64,000 nt of DNA from the NCBI RefSeq assembly GCF_002863865.1, contig NZ_CP022684.1, positions 310,001 to 374,000 on the forward strand, given 5' to 3'. Source of the stretch: Ketobacter alkanivorans. Lineage in GTDB: Bacteria > Pseudomonadota > Gammaproteobacteria > Pseudomonadales > Ketobacteraceae. Below, piece by piece: positions 30,468 to 39,865 of the stretch. The position numbers were made by a program, and so were the translations under genes. The notes beneath the pieces were generated by a model. That model was not told the DNA's origin, did not search any database, and saw nothing but the letters and a program-made list of their open reading frames with translations. The first letter of the stretch is position 1. Each line of letters opens with the position of its first letter.

Positions 30468-31381
30468 GGTTCATACCGCACTGTAACTGTATCACTTGCA
30501 CTACCGATGGCGTATCCGCCGCTGATATCGGCCCCTAGATCATTACTGATCTCCCGGAATACCGTCAGCGAAATCGTACAATAATCCAGGTTATAAGAAC
30601 CAAGATCTATATCATCTGCGCTAACCAACCCAAATGTGTAGGCCTCCAATACAGAACTCACGATCATAACGCTGATTTGTTGGAAGAAATCGCTGATAGC
30701 ATTAACGACAGTGGTGGAAGGAATAAGCGAACCTACGCTGATATCGTGTGATCCGGTATCCGTAGAATTAATGATTGTTGATGTAGCCCACTGCACACTT
30801 TGATCACCCGAAAAGCAGGTCTGAACACTGGTCAACCTAATCTGGTCGCCGTTGGTTTCAGTGTTCCAGTTGAGCGCTATTGTCTGCCCGCGGCTCGTGT
30901 ACGTGTCTGTAGGCAATGGACTGGTGAGCATTATTTCAGACGGGAAGTTTACGTCGAAAGCGTAGCCTACTAACTCACCTGGGCCGGGATCTACAAGCAA
31001 TTCATCAACGGGATACCAGCGATCTTCACGGGCCGCCACCGGATCATGCTCAACAGCAAACTCAACGCCCTGCCCGGAATCATCCACTTGGATGTTCGCA
31101 ATATAATCACCACCCAGGTTTTCGATGGAACGTAGAATAGAGGAATGCAAACCGCTGTCGCTGGATGCCACCACGATATCGCCACCCACCAACGCCTGCT
31201 TTCTTCCATCCTTATACAAGGATGCTGCTACCTGAGCCTCCATTGCGCCAAAAGGTAGGTTCGCCTGGATAGTAGCGGACACACCTTGTTGAGATACAGG
31301 ATTTCGCAGGGAATCATTGCTTCCGGTGTAACAGGAAGCGCAAAGCAGCGAGACGAACACAACAAAACAACTACGCAACAT
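30464..31381 (-). CDS. Predicted lipoprotein of unknown function
   Basis: A 305-residue protein with a type II signal peptide: MLRSCFVVFVSLLCASC places the lipidated cysteine at residue 17. The mature part looks beta-rich and has no motif I recognise; a middle region (LTSPLPTDTYTSRGQTIALN) resembles an immunoglobulin-like strand pattern. The next residue after the cysteine is tyrosine, not aspartate, so sorting to the outer membrane is expected. It starts 2 bp after the SDR gene and overlaps the barrel gene, placing it in the arabinan-type cluster operon. Confidence 0.7.
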   Translation of the reverse strand: MLRSCFVVFVSLLCASCYTGSNDSLRNPVSQQGVSATIQANLPFGAMEAQVAASLYKDGRKQALVGGDIVVASSDSGLHSSILRSIENLGGDYIANIQVDDSGQGVEFAVEHDPVAAREDRWYPVDELLVDPGPGELVGYAFDVNFPSEIMLTSPLPTDTYTSRGQTIALNWNTETNGDQIRLTSVQTCFSGDQSVQWATSTIINSTDTGSHDISVGSLIPSTTVVNAISDFFQQISVMIVSSVLEAYTFGLVSADDIDLGSYNLDYCTISLTVFREISNDLGADISGGYAIGSASDTVTVRYEP

Positions 31382-31383
31382 GT

Positions 31384-32124
31384 CTAAAGGCTCAATCGTT
31401 TAAAGATCATTTCGGGGATATGTTTGATAATGTTCATTATCCCCCACCAAAACCACGGCAAGTACACAACATTACGCCGTTTATCAACCGCAGATACTAT
31501 ACCATTGGCCACTTGGTCTGCTGATGCCCACAGAGGCCCGCCTTTATCGAATTCTGCCGTCATAGGGGTATCTACAAAACCCGGTTTAATCGTTGTGACA
31601 TGAACACCGGATTTGAACAATCTATTCCGCAAACCCTGCAGGTAAATGCTGACCAAGCCTTTGGCTGCACCGTATACGTAATTAGATTGTCTTCCCCGAT
31701 CACCGGCCACAGAGGAAATCACCGCGATATCACCCTTACCTGCTTTCTCAAATTCATTCGCTGCAATGGTACACAGAGAAATAACGCTCATACCGTTAGT
31801 GTTAATTTCTAATTGTGTGGTGCCAAAGGACGCCTCACACGCCTTCTGATCCGGTAACGTGCCATGCGCGATGAAGATACCATCAATGCGCCCCATTTGC
31901 TCCGCTGCTGCATTCCAGCAGGCTTCATGTGCTTCGAACTGATTTACATCCATCACGTGCGTATATACATCGCTGGCACCTCGTACGCTGTAGTCGTCAC
32001 GCAGTGTGGCCAGCTTTTTCTCGTCACGCCCTACCAGAAACAATTTATATCCACGAACCGACCAGATTCGACAAACTGATTCTGAAATAGCGGAGGTGGC
32101 TCCAATAATGATCCAATTCTTCAT
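31384..32124 (-). CDS. Short-chain dehydrogenase, DprE2-like keto-sugar reductase
   Basis: A 246-residue SDR enzyme. The nucleotide-binding N-terminus IIGATSAISESVCRIW has a lysine-poor glycine motif typical of DprE2-type proteins rather than classical GxxxGxG. The catalytic serine and YxxxK are in VISSVAGDRGR and NYVYGAAKG. It follows the DprE1-like oxidase by 2 bp. In mycobacteria the DprE1/DprE2 pair converts decaprenylphosphoryl ribose to the arabinose form; the same chemistry on a bacterial polyprenyl phosphate is inferred here. Confidence 0.82.
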   Translation of the reverse strand: MKNWIIIGATSAISESVCRIWSVRGYKLFLVGRDEKKLATLRDDYSVRGASDVYTHVMDVNQFEAHEACWNAAAEQMGRIDGIFIAHGTLPDQKACEASFGTTQLEINTNGMSVISLCTIAANEFEKAGKGDIAVISSVAGDRGRQSNYVYGAAKGLVSIYLQGLRNRLFKSGVHVTTIKPGFVDTPMTAEFDKGGPLWASADQVANGIVSAVDKRRNVVYLPWFWWGIMNIIKHIPEMIFKRLSL

Positions 32125-32126
32125 GA

Positions 32127-33428
32127 TTATGCTTCCATTACTCGCTTCCAGAAACTGGAAGTAATATTCGGGTCTTTGAATTTTGCCAGCTGATTCGCAC
32201 CGGGATAAAACAATCGGAAATGCTCCGCCTTCATGTTGGCGTCTTTTGCCGGGTACAAAGCCCCACCCGCCTGCACCACGACTTCGTCCAGCTGATCAAA
32301 TAATTGCATTGTCTTATTGCCGCGATATGGAAAGTCCAACGCGAGGGTCGTGCCGGGCCGTGGAAACGATATCAGACCAGGGGAGGCAACCTCGCCAAAC
32401 ACTTTCAATACAGCCAAAAACGAGCCGTAATTCGCACGGCCAATTCTATGAAGCAGTTCGGTTATTGCTAAGTGGCTGTGCTCCATAGGAATCACACATT
32501 GATATTGTAGAAAACCTTTAGGGCCATACATTCGGTTCCAGTCATGGATATGATCCAAGGGATAGAAAAACGGATCGTAATGTGTGGTTTGATAACGCAC
32601 CGGTTCTATCTGTCGATTGTAATAAAGCCAGTTAAATGCTTTAAGGGAGGCACTGTTTACCAATGAAACAGGTGGATCAATCGGCATTGACAGTGCCATT
32701 GCCGGTTTAGATGGGCGCGGTTGCACCGGGCGAGCGTGATTGCCTCTGGAAAAGTGGCCACGCCCTAACTTATCCCCGGATGCCAGACAATCCACCCATG
32801 CAACCGTGTATTCGTAATCCTGTTCCGACGCCTGTGACAACTCAAAAAACTCGGACAAATTGCGGTACTTGATGTTCTCAGCATTGATAGCAGAGTTACC
32901 AACTTTCTTAAGCTGTATCTCTACCCAAGTTATAAATCCTGTTATGCCCAATCCGCCAACAGTTGCGTTAAACCATTCGCTATTTTCTGAGGGTGAACAG
33001 ACTCGAACGGAGCCATCGGTACGCAGCAGCTCGAAGCGAGTTACATGACAACCAAAGGTACCTGCAACGTGATGATTTTTGCCATGAACATCATTCGCAA
33101 GTGCACCGCCTACGGTCGCAAACTTTGTACCGGGCGTAACGGGAAGAAACCAGCCCTGCGGTTCTGCCACGTTAAGGATGTCCGCCAATGTCACCCCGGC
33201 TTCACACTGTATCAGCCCCGTATCGGGATCAAATCCAATAAACCGGCGCATAAAGCGGGTGGAAAGAACATTTCCACCTTCCAGCATGCAGCTATCTCCG
33301 TAGCTACGAGCATTACCCTGCGGCAAGAATACCTCATCGCTGGGCAGCGAAGTGGGCCGCCAATGCAAATCGACCCCTTTTTGTTCGCGGTAGGGGTATC
33401 GGCCCCAAGAGATATAGGGTTTAGTCAT
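32127..33428 (-). CDS. FAD-linked oxidoreductase, DprE1-like (polyprenyl-phosphoryl ribose oxidase)
   Basis: A 433-residue protein of the PCMH-type FAD-binding family. The flavin region is visible at FLPQGNARSYGDSCML and VTPGTKFATVGGALANDVHG, followed by GCHVTRFELLRTDGSVRVC. The C-terminus contains KDANMKAEHFRLFYPG, resembling the KDSR...FHxMYP segment of DprE1. By analogy it oxidises C2 of a polyprenyl-phospho-ribose to the keto form, which the neighbouring SDR then reduces. Position between a UbiA-type transferase and the reductase supports this strongly. Confidence 0.82.
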   Translation of the reverse strand: MTKPYISWGRYPYREQKGVDLHWRPTSLPSDEVFLPQGNARSYGDSCMLEGGNVLSTRFMRRFIGFDPDTGLIQCEAGVTLADILNVAEPQGWFLPVTPGTKFATVGGALANDVHGKNHHVAGTFGCHVTRFELLRTDGSVRVCSPSENSEWFNATVGGLGITGFITWVEIQLKKVGNSAINAENIKYRNLSEFFELSQASEQDYEYTVAWVDCLASGDKLGRGHFSRGNHARPVQPRPSKPAMALSMPIDPPVSLVNSASLKAFNWLYYNRQIEPVRYQTTHYDPFFYPLDHIHDWNRMYGPKGFLQYQCVIPMEHSHLAITELLHRIGRANYGSFLAVLKVFGEVASPGLISFPRPGTTLALDFPYRGNKTMQLFDQLDEVVVQAGGALYPAKDANMKAEHFRLFYPGANQLAKFKDPNITSSFWKRVMEA

Positions 33429-33431
33429 TCG

Positions 33432-34853
33432 TTATACCGCCAATGCCATGCAGCCTGCAATAAGCACGCCGCAGATTATGCTTGCTTTATCTTTAAGGGC
33501 AAACACGATTGGATCGTCATCCATACCGCCGCGATGAGCAATGATCCAGATATGGCTTACCCAATACAACATCACCAGGCAGGCAGGCCACATTAAGGAT
33601 GGATCGCCATACATACCCTTAACCTCAGGGCTATTGATGTAAAGCGCTAAAACCAGTACCGAGATATAGCCGCTGGACCCACCCAGTGACGAAAGCAGTT
33701 CGAGATCTTCTACCTGATAGCCTCGGCCAAGTGCCTTGGTTGCACTTTTGGTTCTTAGTTTCATAAGTTCGGTATAGCGTTTAATGATTGCCAGGCTCAG
33801 AAACACGAATATCGAGAAGGACAAAAGCCAGAATGAAAGCGCTACGCTGATGGCAGCGGCCCCGGCCACTATTCTGATTGTATATAACGACGCGAGTGCG
33901 ACTACGTCTACCATCACCAGTCGCTTTAGTTTAAAGCTGTAGGCAAGAGTCAGCACGTAATAGACTGCTAATACGATCTGAAACTCGACCGGTAAAAACA
34001 GGCAAATACCGATGGCCGCCAGTAACAACAAGGGAGCGCCTGCAATTCCAGCCAGGAGTGAGAGCGTGCCTGCGGCAAACGGTCGGTTCTTTTTGGTTGC
34101 ATGCTGTCGATCGTCATTGAGATCCAATAAATCGTTAAGAAAATATACGCTGGATGCACACAGTGAAAATGCAACGAATGCCAGCAAGCTGGTGATCAGC
34201 ATCTGTACATTCTGGAATTGATGGGCCGTGAGTAGCGGTATAAATATCAGAGCATTCTTAACCCATTGGTGAACACGCAGGGCCTTTATCACGACTTTAG
34301 CCGATGGCATAGCGACTGCAATGTGGCGCTCCAGACCACACAAGGCCTCCGCCTTTTTTGCCAAGCCATCAGAACCAACTACTACGGCACTGTCGCTGTG
34401 CTGCCATACCTTCAGATCCACATTGGCATTGCCTGCATAGACGTAGTTGCCTTCTCCGTATCGTTCAGTAAGCGCTGCACGTTTTCGGGCGCCGGACAGG
34501 TTCACCTTATCATCAGACGCTAACACGTCATCAAAAAGTCCGGTGTGTTGTGATATGGATTGGGCATAACGTGAATGGGATGCGGTGGCAAGAATGACCT
34601 CCCTACCCTCTTCGCGCTGTTGTCTCACATACTGGATGACCTCATCATTGTACGGCAGATACTGAACAGGAATATCAACCCGTCGGGCGATTTGGGCTTT
34701 GAGGTTGGCTTTACCCCCCAGCAGCCAAAGTATTGCGTAGATTGCATTAAAAGGGTTGCTTCTTATGAGCAACATGAAAGATTCAAGTAACAGATCTGTT
34801 TTGATAAGGGTTCCATCCAGATCGACTACTAATGGTTTCTTATTGTTAGACAT
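33432..34853 (-). CDS. HAD phosphatase-UbiA prenyltransferase fusion (phosphoribosyl-polyprenyl-phosphate synthase-like)
   Basis: A 473-residue two-domain protein. Residues about 1-190 form a HAD hydrolase with the catalytic motif VVDLDGTLIKTD. Residues about 195-473 are a UbiA-type membrane domain with the aspartate-rich motif LNDLLDLNDDRQHATKKNRPF and several helices. Fusions of this kind act as polyprenyl-phosphate phosphoribosyltransferases; the HAD part may remove the 5-phosphate. It lies 3 bp upstream of the DprE1-like gene and starts 3 bp after the flippase-like gene, in one operon. Confidence 0.83.
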   Translation of the reverse strand: MSNNKKPLVVDLDGTLIKTDLLLESFMLLIRSNPFNAIYAILWLLGGKANLKAQIARRVDIPVQYLPYNDEVIQYVRQQREEGREVILATASHSRYAQSISQHTGLFDDVLASDDKVNLSGARKRAALTERYGEGNYVYAGNANVDLKVWQHSDSAVVVGSDGLAKKAEALCGLERHIAVAMPSAKVVIKALRVHQWVKNALIFIPLLTAHQFQNVQMLITSLLAFVAFSLCASSVYFLNDLLDLNDDRQHATKKNRPFAAGTLSLLAGIAGAPLLLLAAIGICLFLPVEFQIVLAVYYVLTLAYSFKLKRLVMVDVVALASLYTIRIVAGAAAISVALSFWLLSFSIFVFLSLAIIKRYTELMKLRTKSATKALGRGYQVEDLELLSSLGGSSGYISVLVLALYINSPEVKGMYGDPSLMWPACLVMLYWVSHIWIIAHRGGMDDDPIVFALKDKASIICGVLIAGCMALAV

Positions 34854-34856
34854 ACA

Positions 34857-35825
34857 TCAACCCTGTTCCACTACTTCACTCGCTGCAACAGGGACAATGC
34901 CTCTTGCGGCCATGATCCCGGCGACGATCAACCCGATAAAAACTGCAAACCAAAGCGTTGCGATTCGACAAATCAAAGTCGCAGCAATTGCGACCGGCTC
35001 CGGCACACCTACGCTGATCAGCAACAGCCCCATAACGGCCTCGGTTGAGCCAAGTCCGCCCGGCAAGAACGATATAGCACCAATTAGCACCGCAACACCG
35101 TAGATACTCACTGCAGCCAGCAAATCCACATCTTGACCCAACCGTTCCAGCAAATACCAGAATCCGATTCCTTCCGCCATCCATGCGGTTATCCCCAGCA
35201 GGATGCCACCCATTAGCTCTTTGTTCTTCAACAACACTGCAGAGGTATTTAGCAGTTCAATCAGGTGGCCTAAAGCGGCCCCGAACTTGGTCGGCAGAGC
35301 AGAAGACATTCGGTCGAGTTTGGAAAGCACCAAGCGGCTGTGTAACACCGGAAGGCTGGCAAACACTACCCCAGCACTGATTATGATCAAGTAGCTGTAG
35401 CCTTCGAATAATACAGCGGCCGCACTGGACATCAGAACAATGGTAAGCAGATCCTGAAACCGCTCCACAAAAAAAGTGCTGAAAGTATTTGAATAGCTGA
35501 TCCCGTGCTGTTTCAAATACAGTGAACGCACCGTTTCACCGGCTTTCCCGGGCGTGGTGGACAGCGCAAAGCCACTTACGTAGTAAGCCAGATGCCGGCG
35601 GCGAGGCATTCTAGTGCCGGAGAGCTTTGTTAAATACCATTCCCACCGCCAATATCTGAGCAGATAATTAACGAGCGACAACGACAGAATGACAATCCAG
35701 CCAACTAAGCCCAGTTTGGCGATGGCTGCTCCGGTTTGTTGAAAATCACCAAGAAACATCGCGCCAAAATAAAGCCCGATCCCCAGGATGACCGATAGAA
35801 TAATGGGTTTTTGAAACCGCCCCAT
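34857..35825 (-). CDS. Flippase-like integral membrane protein (UPF0104 / LPG synthase TM family)
   Basis: A 322-residue protein with about eight membrane segments. The family pattern is visible in LVNYLLRYWRWEWYLTKL, GFALSTTPGKAGETVRSLYL and SFLPGGLGSTEAVMGLLL (the PGGLGSTE motif). Members are related to AglD-type and lysylphosphatidylglycerol synthase membrane domains and often lie near glycolipid genes. Here it could move the lipid-linked sugar across the inner membrane; that role is inferred from its place at the head of the DprE-like genes. Confidence 0.78.
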   Translation of the reverse strand: MGRFQKPIILSVILGIGLYFGAMFLGDFQQTGAAIAKLGLVGWIVILSLSLVNYLLRYWRWEWYLTKLSGTRMPRRRHLAYYVSGFALSTTPGKAGETVRSLYLKQHGISYSNTFSTFFVERFQDLLTIVLMSSAAAVLFEGYSYLIIISAGVVFASLPVLHSRLVLSKLDRMSSALPTKFGAALGHLIELLNTSAVLLKNKELMGGILLGITAWMAEGIGFWYLLERLGQDVDLLAAVSIYGVAVLIGAISFLPGGLGSTEAVMGLLLISVGVPEPVAIAATLICRIATLWFAVFIGLIVAGIMAARGIVPVAASEVVEQG

Positions 35826-35844
35826 GAAGAAGATTCCACTGCTG

Positions 35845-37887
35845 TTATAGTTTAAAGCGCGCGACGGCGTTTAAGAGTTCTTTTTCTAGTGGCCTGAGTT
35901 TATCACTTCTCGCTACCAATGTGTCGCTTTCAGCGTAGGAAGCATCGCTACAGCCATACTTGATATCACAATATAACTGATTGATTTTATTTATATTATC
36001 TGCCTGATCGGGAAACTTTTTTTGTGCTCTTAATGCATAGGACAGGGGGCCCTCACCCGGAACCAGCTCCAACCCTTTACGCTCAAGCTTTCTGATAAAC
36101 CTATAATAAGCTTTATCGAACACATCCAGCTTGGTTACTGGTCGATGAGTTAACAACAGCCAACCGGCAAGGATCAGTATGACACTACCAGCGGTGGTCC
36201 CTAGAAGTATTGCAATACGCTGTGGCGTTACCTCACCCAGTAGATCTTTGAAAAGCTGATTTTGGCTGTTCTCATTGAACGACACGACATTCTTAAACCA
36301 TAAGTAATCAACATAATCCGCCATTAAGCGCATCTTCTCCAATAGCGCGATGTTTCTGACGTTGAGGCCCGAGAAAGGTGAATCCAACAGCGATTCCTCA
36401 TCAAGACTGTCCTGCAATGACCCCATCTCTATGCGGTGCGGCGCTACCGCAGCGGTAGGATCGACTCTTACCCAGCCACGCCCCTGCACCCAATATTCTG
36501 CCCAGGCATGGGCGTCATATTGATGTACCAGCAGATAATTGCCAATTGGGTGCGGCTTTCCACCTTGATAGCCACCCACCATGCGCGCAGGGATGCCAAC
36601 GGAGCGCATTAAATATACGTACGCTCCGGCATAATGGGCACAGAAGCCGCGCTGTGTCGAAAACAGAAAATCGTCGATAGAGTTTGCGCCCAACCTTGTG
36701 GGTTTCAGTGTGTAGACAAAATTCTCTTTAAAAAACCACTGCAGGATTGTCGAGGAGAGTTGGTCAGGGTCACGTCCAAGCTGATGATACACTTGCTTTG
36801 CAAATTCCTTGGCTTGCTGATTACCCTGGGGCGGCAGAGCTGTATAGTGAATGTAAGACGAGTGAGTTAGCCCTTGCGCTTCGTAATCGAAATTCTGATA
36901 GGTTTCCACCGAATACGAGACAGGGTAATCGATAGACTCGGCAGCATTGTTCATCAAGCTGTTTGCACTGAAATGCTTAATGCCTGTAATTTTGGCCCAG
37001 GCAGAAGCAAACAACCAGTGCTGGCCTGTTGGCTCCATGTACACTTTGTAGTGAAGCGGATCGCCTCTAACATTGAGCTTAGTCGGATCAAATGGCCGCT
37101 GATAGCTGTCATCAAACGCAAACCAGGTGCGCCCATCGAACCGATCAAACACTACCGCGCGCCAGTAGCGATCCTTGGGCGCAGGTATCTCGCCTTCGAA
37201 TTCCACTCTGAACGCAAGCTTGGTTGACTGCGACAACTCTGCAACATCACCCGGTGTCATCCTATCACTTAGGCCGGTGCGGTTCGTTGTTGCCTGCATT
37301 CCAAGATCCCAAATGGGCCCAATTCGGGGGAACAGAAAGAACAAAACCAACATTAAAGGCATAGCCTGAAGCACGCTGACCAGTGCAGTTTTGACGGGTT
37401 TCCAAATGGCGATGGTGCGATCAGTTTGGTTAAGCGCAACCAGCGCGGCAGTAATCAGGATAAGAACCAGAAACACATAAATAGAAGTATACAGAGATTT
37501 GGAGAACAAAAACTCAGTGGCCAGCACGAAATATGACAGTATCACGATAAGAAATGCATCCCGCTTGGTGTACATCTCCAGCTGCTTAAACAAGTACGCT
37601 GTAATCAGCAAACCGACCCCTGCATCAGGGCCGAAAATAGTACCATGATGAAAAATGACGCTGAGAAATCCAGTGGATACAAGCAGCAGACGAATCCAGC
37701 GCGGCGGAAAACGCATGCGCTCGCGGAACACCTGTATACGCCAACCAAGCACTATAATGAATACGCCCAACATCCACGTGGGCACGCGCCCAATATGGGG
37801 TAAAACCGAAAACACCACACATGCCAGCAACAGAACGAAGGCCGTTCTGGGCATAGGAAACGTATGTCTGATTTTTTTATCGGCCAT
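35845..37887 (-). CDS. tgpA: Transglutaminase-like membrane protein (TgpA/DUF3488 family)
   Basis: A 680-residue protein. The N-terminal region (about 10-190) holds several membrane helices (DUF3488). The periplasmic transglutaminase core has the catalytic triad regions RGFCAHYAGAYVYLMRSVG (cysteine), YDAHAWAEYWV (histidine) and VRVDPTAA (aspartate). A last helix near 555-580 is followed by a cytoplasmic tail. TgpA of Pseudomonas aeruginosa is essential there, with unknown substrate. It overlaps the DUF58 gene by 11 bp, forming the conserved moxR-DUF58-tgpA trio. Confidence 0.9.
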   Translation of the reverse strand: MADKKIRHTFPMPRTAFVLLLACVVFSVLPHIGRVPTWMLGVFIIVLGWRIQVFRERMRFPPRWIRLLLVSTGFLSVIFHHGTIFGPDAGVGLLITAYLFKQLEMYTKRDAFLIVILSYFVLATEFLFSKSLYTSIYVFLVLILITAALVALNQTDRTIAIWKPVKTALVSVLQAMPLMLVLFFLFPRIGPIWDLGMQATTNRTGLSDRMTPGDVAELSQSTKLAFRVEFEGEIPAPKDRYWRAVVFDRFDGRTWFAFDDSYQRPFDPTKLNVRGDPLHYKVYMEPTGQHWLFASAWAKITGIKHFSANSLMNNAAESIDYPVSYSVETYQNFDYEAQGLTHSSYIHYTALPPQGNQQAKEFAKQVYHQLGRDPDQLSSTILQWFFKENFVYTLKPTRLGANSIDDFLFSTQRGFCAHYAGAYVYLMRSVGIPARMVGGYQGGKPHPIGNYLLVHQYDAHAWAEYWVQGRGWVRVDPTAAVAPHRIEMGSLQDSLDEESLLDSPFSGLNVRNIALLEKMRLMADYVDYLWFKNVVSFNENSQNQLFKDLLGEVTPQRIAILLGTTAGSVILILAGWLLLTHRPVTKLDVFDKAYYRFIRKLERKGLELVPGEGPLSYALRAQKKFPDQADNINKINQLYCDIKYGCSDASYAESDTLVARSDKLRPLEKELLNAVARFKL

Positions 37888-38860
37888 GATGATAGCTCGC
37901 CAGCAATTCCAGACACTGTTGCTCGTGCTGTTTTCCTGTTGATGGCTCTACCCTGTGGCCCGGCAAATTGACACCGTAAGGTTCATTCCCATTTGCCAAA
38001 TGCACAACCCAGAAACAGATATACGATAGTTTCAATTCAAAATCGGAAGTAGGTGCATCATGCCAGTCCAGCCAAAGGGTCTTACTTTCATAACCGTGAA
38101 ACTGCTTGCTATAGAGAGTGTTACGGCGGGCATAGGCCTTCCAGTCCACTGTTTTCAGTGAATCTGAAGTGTTATAGGCCCGCAAGCTGTCAAAATCCTC
38201 ATGCCCATCAGGCGTTATCACGTTGCCCTGCTCTCGATTAACGGTCGGATTTTTTGGCAGTTCACATTCGATGGGCTTGGGATAAACCAGTGTCGACATA
38301 TCCAAATCGACCCAGGTCCAAGCTCGACACAAACCAAACGGATACAGGGTATGGAGTTTTAATCGCCCGGGACGGTAACGCCCTCGCTTGCTGGTGCGCA
38401 GCAACATCGCCACGGGCGTCTCCTGTTCGGCTATCAAATTATGAGGATCACTTTTGTAACCGTGCCACTCACAGTAGATGGAGTGATGATCTTTGTGTTT
38501 TGTTTTCGATAGATGAATAACGAACTTGGCTTCGGCACCTGCGAACGCGGGCTCGGTGTGGCCCGCGCTAATGGCTAATCCTGAAAGATTGGAGAACGTC
38601 TGCAGGATACTAACCACAAACAGGCTACCGAGAAAGAAGCTGAAATTCAGTATGAGGGAGTTTTCGTAATTCACGCCAGCCAAGAACAGCAACAGTGTCG
38701 TAAACAGATAACCTATCCCCATCCACGAAGGGAGAATAAATATTTTTTTCTGATTCAATACGATCCGGTTTTGCGGCGGCAAGCGTCGATCCAGCCAGGC
38801 TTGCCAGCGGCTGCGGATTAGGCGGCGGACAGACAGTATATTACCGGCTCGGGATGACAT
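37877..38860 (-). CDS. DUF58 domain protein
   Basis: A 327-residue protein with two adjacent membrane segments at about 45-90 and a C-terminal von Willebrand-like DUF58 region. The DUF58 signature is FDSLRAYNTSDSLKTVDWKA, followed by YSKQFHGYESKTLWLDWHD. Its partners are the MoxR ATPase just upstream (20-bp overlap) and TgpA downstream (11-bp overlap). MoxR-DUF58 pairs act as chaperone-like systems, but no specific target is known here. Confidence 0.88.
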   Translation of the reverse strand: MSSRAGNILSVRRLIRSRWQAWLDRRLPPQNRIVLNQKKIFILPSWMGIGYLFTTLLLFLAGVNYENSLILNFSFFLGSLFVVSILQTFSNLSGLAISAGHTEPAFAGAEAKFVIHLSKTKHKDHHSIYCEWHGYKSDPHNLIAEQETPVAMLLRTSKRGRYRPGRLKLHTLYPFGLCRAWTWVDLDMSTLVYPKPIECELPKNPTVNREQGNVITPDGHEDFDSLRAYNTSDSLKTVDWKAYARRNTLYSKQFHGYESKTLWLDWHDAPTSDFELKLSYICFWVVHLANGNEPYGVNLPGHRVEPSTGKQHEQQCLELLASYHHGR

Positions 38861-39767
38861 CGACCTGCTTCAACACGGTATCCACCAGTCGCTGCCCCTC
38901 GTGGCCTGTAATATCACGGGATCCAGCCAGACGGTGCTCGGCAACAGAAGGCAGGATAGCCTGAACATCTTCTGGAATCACATGTTCGCGCCCCGCAACG
39001 AACGCATAGGCTTGTGCGCTTTTTACCAGTGCCATGCCGGCTCTGGGAGAAAGACCGAAGCTGAACTGATTGGACTGTCGAGTAAACGCTAAAATACGTT
39101 GAACGTAATCTAACAGCGCATCAGATACGAAGACCTTCGTCACCTGATCCTGAAGTTCAGCTAGCTTCTCTCCATTGGTTGACGGTGTGAGCTTCTCTAA
39201 ATCCTGGCGCGGATTAAACCCTTTCAACAGTTTCCGTTCTACGGTTGGATCTGGATACCCTAAGCTTATCCGCATCAGAAAACGATCCAATTGGGATTCA
39301 GGTAATGGATAGGTTCCCATCTGCGTGGTTGGATTCTGAGTGGCAATGACAAAGAACGGTTGTGGTAAGGGGTAAGTGGCACCATCAATCGTCACTTGCC
39401 TCTCTTCCATGGCTTCCAAAAGTGCACCTTGGGTTTTTGGCGTGGCGCGATTGATCTCATCTGCTAGCAACACTTGTGAAAAGATCGGGCCGCTTCGAAA
39501 CTCAAACGTTGCACTGGTTTGATTGAAGATGGAGGTGCCGAGGATATCGGCTGGCAGCAAATCGCTAGTAAATTGAATTCTTTGATATTCAAGGCCCAGC
39601 ACACGTGCCAAAGCGTGAGACAAGGTGGTTTTTCCCATGCCGGGCAAGTCTTCTACTAGCAGATGGCCTTTGGCCAACAGGCAGGCCAGCGCTAACTTGA
39701 CCTGTTCCTCCTTGCCAAGCAGGATATTTGATAACGCCTTGATCAAGGGTGATGCAGAATTAGACAC
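38841..39767 (-). CDS. MoxR-family AAA+ ATPase
   Basis: A 308-residue protein from the GTG at 39767, chosen because GGGAG lies 7 bp upstream; a TTG further upstream lacks support. Walker A is LPGMGKTTLSHAL, Walker B LLADEINRATPKTQ, and sensor 1 FVIATQNPT. MoxR ATPases act with DUF58 partners in maturation or folding of other proteins. It is the first gene of a long operon that continues through tgpA toward the DprE-like genes with very short gaps. Confidence 0.92.
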   Translation of the reverse strand: MSNSASPLIKALSNILLGKEEQVKLALACLLAKGHLLVEDLPGMGKTTLSHALARVLGLEYQRIQFTSDLLPADILGTSIFNQTSATFEFRSGPIFSQVLLADEINRATPKTQGALLEAMEERQVTIDGATYPLPQPFFVIATQNPTTQMGTYPLPESQLDRFLMRISLGYPDPTVERKLLKGFNPRQDLEKLTPSTNGEKLAELQDQVTKVFVSDALLDYVQRILAFTRQSNQFSFGLSPRAGMALVKSAQAYAFVAGREHVIPEDVQAILPSVAEHRLAGSRDITGHEGQRLVDTVLKQVDVIPSR

Positions 39768-39796
39768 GGGTTCTCCCTGATAACCATCCAAATAAA

Positions 39797-39840
39797 AAGG
39801 CTACTGAACGTAACCGCTTAGGTTACAGTTTAGCAGCCTT
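39797..39840 (-). terminator. Intrinsic terminator after metZ
   Basis: On the minus strand a long stem (AAGGCTGCTAAACTGTAACC with GGTTACGTTCAGTAGCCTT, one mismatch) is followed by TTTTTATT. It separates metZ from the moxR operon, whose start lies 30 bp further on. Confidence 0.87.
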
Positions 39841-39865
39841 ATCGGATCCAGCCTGTGATCAAATC

